A DNA stretch of 64,000 nt, from positions 558,001-622,000 of the forward strand of contig JACKII010000001.1 in assembly GCA_020638555.1 (NCBI GenBank). Reading direction: 5' to 3'. Position 1 is the first letter of the stretch. Each line of letters begins with the position of its first letter. This stretch comes from Alphaproteobacteria bacterium. GTDB lineage: Bacteria; Pseudomonadota; Alphaproteobacteria; Bin95. The notes beneath the pieces were generated by a model that did no database searches, was not told the DNA's origin, and was given only the letters and a program-made list of their open reading frames with translations. Below are positions 33,568-42,244 of this stretch, piece by piece. A program made the translations under genes and the position numbers.

Positions 33568-34008
33568 ATGCCGGATAATACAACAATTCCAGAATGTTCC
33601 GCCCAAGTCGCTTGGGATGCCGTTCAGGCCGACGATGCGGCGCACATTGTCGATGTTCGCACGCCCCAGGAGTGGGCGGCCGTCGGTGCACCGAATCTGG
33701 GGAATCTATCGCATAAGTTGCATTTCGTGTCCTGGCAGTTGCCGCCGGACATGCGAGTCAACGCGGATTTCATCGCAGAATTGAAAGCGGAGCGGATTCC
33801 CGCCAACGCCAGGTTGTATTTCCTGTGCCGTTCCGGCGTTCGCTCCCTGGCCGCCGCGGCCGCGGCGGCAGCGGCCGGATACGCCCATGCGGTGAATGTG
33901 CGGGAGGGCTTCGAAGGCGTGGCCGGACCGGACGGAATCCGCCATGGCGGCTGGCGCGGTGCCGGCCTGCCGGAAGCGCCGCACCGGGTCGGGGGAGACG
34001 GGCAATGA
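33568..34008 (+). CDS. Rhodanese-like domain protein
   Basis: 146 residues, single rhodanese domain. Strand IVDVRTPQEWAAVG near residue 27 and active-site loop CRSGVRS with Cys87. Likely sulfur carrier or transferase. The stop (TGA at 34006) overlaps the dnaA ATG (34005), giving a 4-base ATGA overlap, so translation is coupled to dnaA. The N-terminal ATG at 33568 lacks an obvious strong ribosome-binding site (GAAGAAAG lies about 15 nt upstream). Confidence 0.88.
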   Translation: MPDNTTIPECSAQVAWDAVQADDAAHIVDVRTPQEWAAVGAPNLGNLSHKLHFVSWQLPPDMRVNADFIAELKAERIPANARLYFLCRSGVRSLAAAAAAAAAGYAHAVNVREGFEGVAGPDGIRHGGWRGAGLPEAPHRVGGDGQ

Positions 34009-35582
34009 CCGACATCGTCTCCGAAGCCGTATCCGAACCCCTGGGCCTGGACGAACTGCGCGCCGTTCAGTGGCAGCGCATCCGCGGCAAGCTGCGGGGC
34101 GAGTTCGGCGAGGGCGTGTTTCGCAGCTGGCTGAAACCGATGGCGCTCAGCGGGGCGGCGGACGACGCCGTCACCATCGCCGTGCCGACCCGCTTCATGC
34201 GCGACCGGGTGAACGCCCTTTACGGCGACCGCCTGCGGGCGCTCTGGAGTGCGGAAGAGGTGGAGACCGTCACGGTGGTCGTCGCGGCCCACGAGACGGC
34301 GGCGCACGAGACGGCGGCCCATGACATGGCGGACTGCGATGCCGGCCGGGTCGATGCCGGCCGGGTGGCCGCACCCGCCACGCTGCGGGCCGCCACGCCG
34401 GCCGTGAGCGGTGCGTCCGTCGCTGCCCGGTCCGGGCGTGCCGTCCCGGCCGCTCCGCGGACCGTCCCGGACGGCGGCGGGGTCGGGATGGGCGTGCCGT
34501 CCGACGACCGGCCGGACGCGATCGATGCCGGCGTGCCGGCGGAGGAATGGGTCACCACCATCGGTGCGCCGCTGGACCACCGGCTGAATTTCGACAATTT
34601 CGTCGTCGGCAAGCCGAACCAGTTCGCGCACGCGGCCTGCCGCCGGGTGGCGGAAGCGAACGAGGCGGCCTTCAACCCGCTGTTCCTCTATGGCCCGGTC
34701 GGCATGGGCAAGACCCACCTGATGCACGCCATCGCCTGGCATATCCGCCAGCGCGACCCGCGGCGCCGGGTGCTCTACATCTCGGCCGAAACCTTCATGT
34801 ACCAGTTCATCCGCGCGGTGCGCTTCCGCGACACGGTGGCGTTCAAGGAGCAGTTGCGCTCGGTCGACGTGCTGATGGTGGATGACGTCCAGTTCATCTG
34901 CGGCCGGGAATCGACCCAGGAAGAGTTCTTCCACACCTTCAACGCCCTGGTCGACCAGAACCGCCAGATCGTCATCAGCGCCGACAAGTCGCCGTCCGAC
35001 CTGGAAGGGCTGGAGGATCGGCTGCGCTCGCGCCTCGGCTGGGGGCTGGTCGCCGACCTGCACCCGACCGACTACGAACTGCGCCTGTCGATCCTGGAGG
35101 CCAAGGCCGACCAGATGGGCATCGCCATTCCCAAGGCGGTGATGGAATTCCTGGCCCACCGCATTTCCTCCAGCGTGCGCGAACTGGAAGGTGCGCTCAA
35201 CCGGCTGGTGGCGCATGCGGAGCTGGTGGGACGGGAACTGAGCGTGGAGACGACGCAGGACCTGTTGCGCGACGTGCTGCGCGCCAACGACCGCCGCGTC
35301 ACCATCGACGACATCCAGCGCCGGGTGGCGGAGCACTACAACATCCGCCTGGCCGACATGTCCTCGCCGCGCCGGGCGCGGGCGGTGGCGCGGCCGCGCC
35401 AGATCGCCATGTATCTGGCGAAGCAACTCACCACCCGCTCGCTGCCGGAAATCGGCCGCAAGTTCGGCGGGCGCGACCACACCACGGTCATGCACGCGGT
35501 GCGCAAGGTGGACGAGTTGCAGAGCAGTGACCGGGTGCTGCAGGAGGATATCGAACTGCTGCGCCGCATGCTGGGCGGCTGA
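34005..35582 (+). CDS. dnaA: Chromosomal replication initiator DnaA
   Basis: 525 residues, complete: domain I 1-90 (WQRIRGKLRGEFGEGVFRSWLKP), linker domain II about 92-185, AAA+ domain with Walker A GPVGMGKTH (230-238) and Walker B VLMVDDVQF, and domain IV with the DnaA signature FGGRDHTTVMHAVRKV near the end. Domain II has tandem five-residue repeats, HETAA twice (96-105) and DAGRV twice (112-121). GGGGGAG precedes the ATG. Coupled to the rhodanese gene. Confidence 0.98.
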   Translation: MTDIVSEAVSEPLGLDELRAVQWQRIRGKLRGEFGEGVFRSWLKPMALSGAADDAVTIAVPTRFMRDRVNALYGDRLRALWSAEEVETVTVVVAAHETAAHETAAHDMADCDAGRVDAGRVAAPATLRAATPAVSGASVAARSGRAVPAAPRTVPDGGGVGMGVPSDDRPDAIDAGVPAEEWVTTIGAPLDHRLNFDNFVVGKPNQFAHAACRRVAEANEAAFNPLFLYGPVGMGKTHLMHAIAWHIRQRDPRRRVLYISAETFMYQFIRAVRFRDTVAFKEQLRSVDVLMVDDVQFICGRESTQEEFFHTFNALVDQNRQIVISADKSPSDLEGLEDRLRSRLGWGLVADLHPTDYELRLSILEAKADQMGIAIPKAVMEFLAHRISSSVRELEGALNRLVAHAELVGRELSVETTQDLLRDVLRANDRRVTIDDIQRRVAEHYNIRLADMSSPRRARAVARPRQIAMYLAKQLTTRSLPEIGRKFGGRDHTTVMHAVRKVDELQSSDRVLQEDIELLRRMLGG

Positions 35583-35604
35583 GGCGGGGCCTCCCCCCTC
35601 TTGC

Positions 35605-35697
35605 GCTTTCCCGGACGGCAAGGCCGATCCGGGACCCCGGTCCGGGCGAAACTCCCCCGGAGATCCCGGCCCTCCGCTCCGCTGCGGCCGGGAAAGC
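35605..35697. repeat. Intergenic palindromic element, family D copy 1
   Basis: Ends are GCTTTCCCGG (35605-35614) and its exact inverse CCGGGAAAGC (35688-35697), with internal GGGACCCCGGTCC-type pairing. Between convergent dnaA and the PLP enzyme gene. Copy 2 at 62992-63121 has the same termini. Confidence 0.8.
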
Positions 35698-35734
35698 TGA
35701 AAAGGCGGCTTCGCTCCAGCCGCGAAAGCGCCGC

Positions 35735-36853
35735 CTATCCCAGCGCGGCGGCGATGGCCGCTCCCGCCTTGAGGCCGTGGCCGGTGAGCAGCAACACCGC
35801 GCTCTCGCCCGGCTGGATGTGGCCCGCCTCCTGCAGCCGGGTGAGGCCGGCGGCGCCGGCGGCGGTGGTCGGCTCCACATACCAGCCCCCGGCCAGCAGG
35901 TCGCGCAGTGCGGCCCGGATCCGGTCTTCGCTCACCGCGACCGTCTGCCCGCCGGAGCCGCGCACCGCCTCCAGGATCGCCGCCGCCCGCACCGGCTGCG
36001 GCGTGGCGATGCCGTCGGCGACGGTCGGCGCCAGCGCCGGGGCCTCCCGTCCCTCGAACGCCGCCACCAGCGGCGAGCAGCCCTCGGCCTGGACCGCGTG
36101 CAGGCGCGGCGGCCTGGCGATCTGGCCTGCGGCGACGAGTTCGGCGAAGCCGGTGGCGAGCCCCAGCACATTGCCGCCCTGGCCCGCGGGCATCACCACA
36201 TGGTCCGGCAGGCGGAAGCCCATTTGCTCCCAGAGTTCGAACGCCAGCGTCTTGGTGCCCTCGACGAAGAAGGGTTGCCAGGCGTGCGAGGCATAGAAGC
36301 GGGTTTCGGCCGCTGCCAGGGCGGCGTCGGTGGTGTCCTGGCGCGAGCCGGGCACACGGTGCAGGTCGGCGCCGAAGGCCTGCATCTGCATCAGCTTGCC
36401 GGCCGGCGCGGCGGCGGGGGCATAGATGGCGCAGGCGATGCCGGCGGCCCGGCAATAGGTGGCCATGGCCGCCCCGGCATTGCCGCTGGAATCCTCCAAA
36501 ATCTCGGTCAGGCCCGCCGCGATCAGGGCGTTGACCAGCACGGCGATGCCGCGGTCCTTGTAGGAGCCGGAGGGTTGCAGGTGCTCGCACTTGAACAGCA
36601 CGTCGCGGCCGTTCCAGCGCCCCGGCACCAGCGGCGTCCAGCCCTCGCCGAGCGACAGCCGCTTCGGCACCCGCAGTGCGGACTGATAGCGCCAGAGCGA
36701 GCCCTCGCCGCGGGCGATGTCCGCAGGCGTGAGGCCCGGCCCGTCGGTCAGTTCGACCGGCCCCAGGTCGTCCGGCGCGCGCCAGAGCGGCTCTGCCAGC
36801 GGCCAGGTGGCGCCGGTGCGGGGGTTGATGTAGGTGGCGGGCTCACATGGCAT
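35735..36853 (-). CDS. PLP-dependent threonine synthase-like enzyme
   Basis: 372 residues, fold type II. PLP lysine in LQPSGSYKDRGIAVL near residue 94, phosphate loop SSGNAGAAMA near 121, and GQGGNVLG. N-terminal YINPRTGATWPL resembles the lost zinc-ribbon region of such enzymes. The family includes threonine synthase, cysteate synthase and diaminopropionate enzymes; I do not assign one. ATG at 36853 chosen as longer frame extends into non-coding sequence. Confidence 0.82.
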   Translation of the reverse strand: MPCEPATYINPRTGATWPLAEPLWRAPDDLGPVELTDGPGLTPADIARGEGSLWRYQSALRVPKRLSLGEGWTPLVPGRWNGRDVLFKCEHLQPSGSYKDRGIAVLVNALIAAGLTEILEDSSGNAGAAMATYCRAAGIACAIYAPAAAPAGKLMQMQAFGADLHRVPGSRQDTTDAALAAAETRFYASHAWQPFFVEGTKTLAFELWEQMGFRLPDHVVMPAGQGGNVLGLATGFAELVAAGQIARPPRLHAVQAEGCSPLVAAFEGREAPALAPTVADGIATPQPVRAAAILEAVRGSGGQTVAVSEDRIRAALRDLLAGGWYVEPTTAAGAAGLTRLQEAGHIQPGESAVLLLTGHGLKAGAAIAAALG

Positions 36854-36925
36854 GGCGGGGCTCTGCGGTTGGCGGTGGTTCCCGCCCTGATACCGCAAGC
36901 CTGCCGCCGATGGCTATGCCGTTTG

Positions 36926-37040
36926 CCGGCCGAGCCGGAGGCGAGGGCCGGGAACGGCCGCTCTCGCGAACACCGGCCGCGATGATGTTCGAAGGAAGAC
37001 ACCGGCCCCGGATGGCGGCTCCGCCGCCTCCGGGGATCAG
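36926..37040. repeat. Intergenic palindromic element, family C copy 4
   Basis: Contains GCCGAGCCGGAGGCGAGGG at the left, GAACACCGG and GGTGTTC-like inverted halves in the middle and GGCGGCTCCGCCGCC on the right. Lies between two leftward genes (36854-37063 gap). Confidence 0.78.
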
Positions 37041-37063
37041 AGGGGCTCCGCACCGTCCGGGGA

Positions 37064-37732
37064 TCAGCCGTAGCGGTGCAGCCCGCGTCCGTGGCGTTTC
37101 AGCCAGGCTTCCTGCGCCTCGAAGCCCGGTGTCAGTTGCGCCACCAGCGCCCAGAAGCGGGCGCTGTGGTTCAATTCCACCAGATGCGCCACCTCGTGCG
37201 CGGCCACATAATCCAGCACCTCGATCGGCGCCATGGCCAGACGCCAGGAGAAGGACAGCCGCCGGGCGCTGGAGCAACTGCCCCACCGGGATTTGGGATC
37301 GCGCACCGCCAGCGGCGGCGGCGCCTGCCCCAGGCGCTCGCAATGGCGCGCGACCGCCGGCACCAGCGTCCGCCGCGCCTCGGCTTTCAGCCAGGCCGTG
37401 ACCAGGGCCGGCACCGTTTCCTCCCGGCCGCCGACATGCAGCACGCCGTCCGCCGCCCGCACCGGATCGCGCGCGCGCCCGGCGAGAGCGATTTCGTGGG
37501 GCGCGCCGGCGACCGGCACCACCGCGCCCGGCCGGAACGGCACCGGCTCCGGCGTCCGCGCCCGCTGGGCGGCGAGCCAGTCGCGCTTGGCGGCGACGAA
37601 GCGCAGGCCTTCGCCTTTCAGGCGGGCATGGGGCAGGGTCAGGACCGGGGCGCCGCGGGCGTTCAGGCGCAGCGAAATGCGCCGGGCACGGCCATCGACG
37701 CGGATGGTCAGGTCCGGCGGCACCTCCCGCAT
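37064..37732 (-). CDS. DUF45/YgjP-like putative metalloprotease
   Basis: 222 residues. C-terminal zinc motif AAHEVAHLVELNHSARFW (HExxH at about residue 180, with a further His) and the RDPKSRWGSCSS segment are typical of the M48-like DUF45/YgjP family. The N-terminus is a beta-rich domain. Small leftward cluster with YcgN and DUF983 genes (7 bp from YcgN). Confidence 0.87.
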   Translation of the reverse strand: MREVPPDLTIRVDGRARRISLRLNARGAPVLTLPHARLKGEGLRFVAAKRDWLAAQRARTPEPVPFRPGAVVPVAGAPHEIALAGRARDPVRAADGVLHVGGREETVPALVTAWLKAEARRTLVPAVARHCERLGQAPPPLAVRDPKSRWGSCSSARRLSFSWRLAMAPIEVLDYVAAHEVAHLVELNHSARFWALVAQLTPGFEAQEAWLKRHGRGLHRYG

Positions 37733-37738
37733 CGGAGG

Positions 37739-38185
37739 CTACAATTGCCAGTCGACGACATAGCGGATCAGATCCGCCTCGTCGGCCAGTTCGTCTTCGG
37801 AAATGGTGCGGTGCCGCACGGAAACGCCGGCCGTGTGCACGGTCTCCGGATCGCCGGAGACCAGCGGATGCCACCAGTAGAGCGGCTTCCCCTCCGAGAG
37901 CAGGCGATAGGCGCAAGTCTGCGGGATCCAGGACAATGCGCCGATATCCGCCTGGGACAGGTCGATGCAGTCCGGCACAAGGGTGCAGCGGTTGGCATAG
38001 TCGCCGCAGCGGCAGGTGTGCGGGTCCATCAGCCGGCAGGCGACGGAGGTGGGCTCGATCTCGTGCGTGTCTTCGTACTCGACCTTGAGCAGGCAGCACT
38101 TGCCGCAGCCGTCGCACAGGGACTCCCATTCCTCCGGAGTCATCTCCCAGAGGGATTTGGCCTCCCAGAATGGCCGCTCGCTCAC
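37739..38185 (-). CDS. YcgN/UPF0260 family cysteine-rich protein
   Basis: 148 residues starting with GTG at 38185 that overlaps the stop of the DUF983 gene (GTGA). Cysteine-rich core CDGCGKCCLLK, CRCGDYANRC and CAYRL matches the YkgJ/UPF0260 family, a proposed Fe-S or zinc cluster protein. Function unknown. Coupled to the upstream gene. Confidence 0.87.
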   Translation of the reverse strand: MSERPFWEAKSLWEMTPEEWESLCDGCGKCCLLKVEYEDTHEIEPTSVACRLMDPHTCRCGDYANRCTLVPDCIDLSQADIGALSWIPQTCAYRLLSEGKPLYWWHPLVSGDPETVHTAGVSVRHRTISEDELADEADLIRYVVDWQL

Positions 38186-38571
38186 AGGCTCGGCGATCCC
38201 TGGCGCTCGCGCCCGTTCAGGCCGAGCGACCACATCAGGCCCAGAACCCCGCCCTTGAGGAAGGGCAGGAAGGCCAGACAGAGGGCGAGGGTGACCGCCG
38301 GCCAGACGATCATGTTGGTCGTCATGGACCATTGCTGGGTCTGTTCGGTCAGCAGCACGGTCGGCACGACAAGGTGGCCGACCAGCACGATGGTCAGGTA
38401 GGGCGGAAAATCGTCGGCGCGGATATGGCCCAGCGCCTCGCCGCAACGGCTGCATTGGTCCACCACGCGCAGATAGCCGGCAAAGGCATGGCCCTGGCCG
38501 CAGGCCGGGCAGCGGCGGCGCAGGCCGCGGCCGATGGCGGTGCTCGTGGATTTGCGACGTTGGATCGGCAT
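38182..38571 (-). CDS. DUF983 family membrane protein
   Basis: 129 residues with an N-terminal zinc-ribbon pair (RCPACGQG and CSRCGE) followed by two predicted transmembrane segments (YLTIVLVGHLVVPTVLL and MIVWPAVTLALCLAFLPFLKG). Start at ATG 38571 with GAGGAGAG upstream. DUF983 proteins are common in alphaproteobacteria next to rsmI-like or cytochrome oxidase genes; function unknown. Confidence 0.83.
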   Translation of the reverse strand: MPIQRRKSTSTAIGRGLRRRCPACGQGHAFAGYLRVVDQCSRCGEALGHIRADDFPPYLTIVLVGHLVVPTVLLTEQTQQWSMTTNMIVWPAVTLALCLAFLPFLKGGVLGLMWSLGLNGRERQGSPSL

Positions 38572-38701
38572 GGGCAGGAACTCTCCTCGACTCGAGTCGC
38601 CACTATATAGCGATCCGAGGGCCTTGTCCGCAGGCGACCGAACGTCCTGGCCTGATTTCCCGTGCCTGCTTTCCGCGCGCGAAGCGTGTAGGCTGGCGGC
38701 C

Positions 38702-39604
38702 ATGCAAGCGCTCGACACCCTGCTGCCGCCGGCTCCGCTGGCCCCCGGCCTCTATGTGGTCGCCACGCCCATCGGCAATCTGGAGGACGTGACCCTGCGG
38801 GCGCTGCGGGTGTTGCGCGACGCCGCGGCCATCGCCTGCGAGGACACGCGCCTGACCCTGCGCCTGGTGCAGCGCTACGGCCTTTGCCGCACGCTGTTGC
38901 CCTATCACGAGCACAACGCCCGCCAGGCGCTGCCCGGCCTGCTGCGCCGGCTGGAGGCGGGGGAGGCGCTGGCGCTGGTGAGCGATGCCGGCACGCCCCT
39001 GGTCTCCGACCCCGGCTACCGGCTGGTGGCGGCCGCCCTGGAGGCCGGGCACCCGGTCGTGCCCATCCCCGGCCCCAGCGCGCTGCTGGCGGGGCTGGTG
39101 GGCGCCGGCCTGCCCACGGACCGGTTCTGCTTTGCCGGCTTCCTGCCGCCGCGCCAGAGCGCCCGCCGCCGCGCCCTGGAGGAGTTGGCGGCGATACCGG
39201 CGACCCTGGTGTTCTACGAGGCGCCGGGCCGTGTCGCCGACACGCTGGCCGACATCGCCGCCGTGCTGGGCGAGCGGACGGCCTGCCTCGCCCGCGAGCT
39301 GACCAAGCGACACGAGGAATGGCGGCGCGGCCCTGCCGGAGTCCTGGCCGCCGGCGCCGCCGAAGATCCCCCGCGCGGCGAGTGTGTGCTGCTGGTGGCG
39401 CCACCCGCCGCCGACGCCGGCCAGCCGTCGGCCGAGGACCTGGACACGCTGTTGCGCGCGGCCCTTGCCCGCGACAGCGTCCGCGATGCCGCCGCCGCGG
39501 TGGCCGAGGCGACGGGGCTGAAGCGCCGCGCTGTTTATGCCCGCGCCCTGGAACTGGCGCGGGCGTTGGATGGCGATGCGAACGACCGGGAGCCGGACGC
39601 GTGA
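38702..39604 (+). CDS. rsmI: 16S rRNA (cytidine-1402-2'-O)-methyltransferase
   Basis: 300 residues. Tetrapyrrole-methylase fold with the RsmI signature LYVVATPIGNLEDVTLRALR, IACEDTRLTLRL, VSDAGTPLVSDPG and PGPSALLAGL. Overlaps yraN by 4 bases (GTGA). Confidence 0.96.
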   Translation: MQALDTLLPPAPLAPGLYVVATPIGNLEDVTLRALRVLRDAAAIACEDTRLTLRLVQRYGLCRTLLPYHEHNARQALPGLLRRLEAGEALALVSDAGTPLVSDPGYRLVAAALEAGHPVVPIPGPSALLAGLVGAGLPTDRFCFAGFLPPRQSARRRALEELAAIPATLVFYEAPGRVADTLADIAAVLGERTACLARELTKRHEEWRRGPAGVLAAGAAEDPPRGECVLLVAPPAADAGQPSAEDLDTLLRAALARDSVRDAAAAVAEATGLKRRAVYARALELARALDGDANDREPDA

Positions 39605-39981
39605 CCGCCGAACGCCAGCGCCGCGAACGCCTGGGGCGCGCGGCCGAAGCCCAGGCCGCTGGCTGGCTGCGCGCCCAGGGCTACACCATCCTGGCCGAGC
39701 GGCTGCGCACGCCCTCCGGCGAGATCGACCTGATCGCCTTCCGGCCGCCGGTGCTGGCGCTGGTGGAGGTGAAGGCGCGGGCCTCCACCGGCCGCGGCCT
39801 CTACGCCCTCTCCGCCCGGCAGGCAGCGCGGATCGCGGCGGCGGGCGAGCACTTTCTGGCTGATCATCCGGAGCACGCCGACAGCTTCGTCCGTCTCGAC
39901 CTGATCGTGGTCACGCCCGGCGGGCCACCGCAGCACTTCCCGGACGCCTGGCAGCAGGACGGGGATGACAACGGCTGGTGA
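39601..39981 (+). CDS. yraN: YraN/UPF0102 family nuclease-fold protein
   Basis: 126 residues starting with GTG at 39601. Blocks GRAAEAQAAGWLRAQGYTILAERLRTPSGEIDLI and LVEVKARAS are the Holliday-junction-resolvase-like core of UPF0102 (E, D, ExK motif). Usual neighbour of rsmI. Function in cells not established. Confidence 0.93.
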   Translation: MTAERQRRERLGRAAEAQAAGWLRAQGYTILAERLRTPSGEIDLIAFRPPVLALVEVKARASTGRGLYALSARQAARIAAAGEHFLADHPEHADSFVRLDLIVVTPGGPPQHFPDAWQQDGDDNGW

Positions 39982-40029
39982 GGCGCTAGCATGGTCCTCT
40001 CGCCCGCCCGCGAAGGAGGCCCGAAGCCC

Positions 40030-40425
40030 ATGAGCAGCGACAAGGCAGCCCCGCCGCCCCGCACCATCACCCTGGAACCCGCGCCGGCACCGGTGCGGGT
40101 CGAGTTCGCCGGCACCACGCTCGCCGAGAGCGACCGCGCCCTGATCCTGCGCGAGGAGACGCTGCCGCCGGCCTTCTACATTCCGCGCGCCGATGTGCGC
40201 TGGGAGGCGCTCCGCGAGTCGGACCGGCAGAGTTTTTGCCCCTACAAGGGCACGGCGCGCTATTGGAGCGTGCAAGTCGGCGACCGCGAGGCCGAAAACG
40301 CGGTCTGGGGCTATCCGGAGGCCATCGACGCGGTGGCCCCGATCCGTGACTGCGTCGCCTTCTATTGGAACCGCGTCGATGCCTGGTATCTGGACGACCG
40401 CCGCCTGGACGCGCCGAACTTCTGA
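40030..40425 (+). CDS. DUF427 family protein
   Basis: 131 residues. The DUF427 hallmark YIPRADVRWEAL, CPYKGTARYWSV and NAVWGYPEA are present. Beta-rich fold of unknown function, often encoded near oxidoreductases. An upstream in-frame ATG at 39991 is possible but the downstream one has GGAGGCCC at suitable spacing. Confidence 0.88.
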   Translation: MSSDKAAPPPRTITLEPAPAPVRVEFAGTTLAESDRALILREETLPPAFYIPRADVRWEALRESDRQSFCPYKGTARYWSVQVGDREAENAVWGYPEAIDAVAPIRDCVAFYWNRVDAWYLDDRRLDAPNF

Positions 40426-40445
40426 GGTGCCATTCCGAGGGGCCG

Positions 40446-40618
40446 CTGTACCCCGGAAGCCCTTGTTCCCCGGAGGTGGCGGAGCCGCCCGTGTTCCCCG
40501 GAGGTGGCGGAGCCGCCATCCGGGGCCGGTGTCATCATCCGAACACCGCCCCCTTGGGTGTTCGCTTGCCGCCGGCCGGTCCCGGCGCACCGCTCCGCCT
40601 CGGCCGGGAAACCGCGCG
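40446..40618. repeat. Intergenic palindromic element, family C copy 5 with duplicated arm
   Basis: The left arm (GTTCCCCGGAGGTGGCGGAG type) is present twice in tandem, about 27 bp each, at 40464-40517, followed by GAACACC/GGTGTTCG at 40541-40564 and the right arm CGCCTCGGCCGGGAAAC. Between the convergent DUF427 and MFS genes. Confidence 0.83.
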
Positions 40619-40620
40619 CC

Positions 40621-41853
40621 CTAGTCCGGGTGGTGCAGGGTGGCCGCCAGCGCCACCGACACGGCGAACACCGCCCCGCCCAGCAGATAGGCGGTGGCAT
40701 AACTGCCGGTCCAGTCGAAGATGAGGCCGCTTACCAGCGGGCCGCCGGCGCCGACCGTGCCCATCAGGGCCAGGATGGCGCCCATCAGCGCCCCGGCCGC
40801 GCCGGTGCCGAACAGGCCGACGGCGATGGTGGCCAGCAGCGGCGAGGCGCCGCCAAAGCCGAAGCCGAAGGCCAGCCCGGCCAGGATCACCCCCGTTGGG
40901 CTGCTGGCGAGCGCCAGCCCGACCATGCCGAGCCCGGCCAGCGCGCAGGCGGCCTGGTAGGACGGGCGCGGGCCGAGCCGGTCGCTCACCATGCCGACCA
41001 GCACCTTGCCGGCGCCGTTCGCCGCGCTGAAGGCCACGACCGCCAGGGCCGCGAAGGTCAGGTCGAAGCCTTTCTCCAGGATGAAGGGCGCCAGTTGGAC
41101 GAAGACGATGGCGCCGCCGAACCACCAGAAGCCGAAGGTCAGCGCCATGCGCCAGAACAGGCCGGTGCGAACGATGGCGCCCAGGCTGTTGTAGACCGGC
41201 AGTTCCGGCTCCCGCCCCGCATTGGCCCGGCGGCGGGCCGCGGCCGCGCCGGCGCCATAAGGCTCCAGCCCCATGTCCGCCGGGGCGCGGCGCAGTAGCA
41301 GCGCGCCGCCGACCATCACCACCGCCGTGGCGATGCCGAGCCACCAATAGGTCTCGCGCCAGCCATAGGCGTCCAGCAGCGCCTCGACGATGGGGGCCAT
41401 GACCAGCGTGCCGGTGCCACCGCCCAGGAGGCCGATGCCCATGGCGAGGCCGCGCCGGTCCTCGAACCAGCGGGAAATCGTCGAGACCAGCGGCGCCCAG
41501 GCAGCGCCCATGCCGATGCCGGCGATGCCGCCATAAAGGGCGTAGAGGTGCCAGAGCTCGGTCACATACGCGCCCAGCAGCGTGCCGCCGCCCATCAGCA
41601 GCCCGCCGAGGGCGATGGTCAGGCGCGGCCCGAACCGGTCGACGCACCAGCCCATGGGCAGGGCGAACACGCCATAGGTCACCAGGCCGAGCGACATCGC
41701 CCCGGAGATCGCGGCGCGGCTCCAGCCGAACTCGTCGACCAGATAGGGGTAGAACAGGGTGAAGGAATAATACGTGCCATAGCCGCTCATGCCGACCAGC
41801 AGGCAGGCGGCGACGATGACCCAGCCGTAATGGACGGACCTAAGAGCGGGCAT
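40621..41853 (-). CDS. Major facilitator superfamily transporter
   Basis: 410 residues with about twelve hydrophobic segments. Loop 2-3 motif DRFGPR appears after the second helix (VDRFGPRLTIAL) and again in the second half (SDRLGPRPS). GMGAAWAPLVS and the RRGLAMGIGLLGGGTG block resemble oxalate/formate antiporter-type MFS proteins. Substrate not determined. ATG at 41853 preferred; longer frame upstream is non-coding. Confidence 0.86.
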   Translation of the reverse strand: MPALRSVHYGWVIVAACLLVGMSGYGTYYSFTLFYPYLVDEFGWSRAAISGAMSLGLVTYGVFALPMGWCVDRFGPRLTIALGGLLMGGGTLLGAYVTELWHLYALYGGIAGIGMGAAWAPLVSTISRWFEDRRGLAMGIGLLGGGTGTLVMAPIVEALLDAYGWRETYWWLGIATAVVMVGGALLLRRAPADMGLEPYGAGAAAARRRANAGREPELPVYNSLGAIVRTGLFWRMALTFGFWWFGGAIVFVQLAPFILEKGFDLTFAALAVVAFSAANGAGKVLVGMVSDRLGPRPSYQAACALAGLGMVGLALASSPTGVILAGLAFGFGFGGASPLLATIAVGLFGTGAAGALMGAILALMGTVGAGGPLVSGLIFDWTGSYATAYLLGGAVFAVSVALAATLHHPD

Positions 41854-42244
41854 GGAGACGGGCCTGGAGAGCGGCAATGCGGATCGGATCGGGCACTGGC
41901 GGCCTCCCAAGACCGGCCGCGATGATTGCCCGGCCCCGCGCCGGACAATGGACGAGGCGCAAGGGGCATGCATAGCACAGCCCCGCGGCCGAACAATCCG
42001 CCGCGATCGCCGGTTCGATACGGTTGTGGCGATCCGAAGGCCGATTTCGCTGGCGATTCAACCCAATGTCTACAGGAAAATGCATTTGTTGCCTGAAATA
42101 CCGGACAAATTCCCTGCAATAAGATACGGTATTACAATACGATGGCATAATTCATGGTTGCAAATGGCGAGGATCAGGGTATGGTTTTGCATCCGTTAAC
42201 CGTCCCGCCAGTCGAGTGCGGGCTGCGAAAAAGAAGGTGCGGTG
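41854..42244. other. Intergenic region upstream of PEP-CTERM-like gene
   Basis: 391 bp between divergent genes. The part 42050-42190 is AT-rich for this window. A -10-like TACAAT lies at 42133-42138 with only a weak -35, and TTGCAA-N16-TATGGT at 42158-42185 is another weak candidate. No ORF or structured RNA was recognised. Confidence 0.35.

Noticed and set aside
42140..42190. Sigma-54 promoter for PEP-CTERM gene
   Set aside because: TGGCA and TTGCA are present but with 4 bp too much spacing for a -24/-12 promoter.
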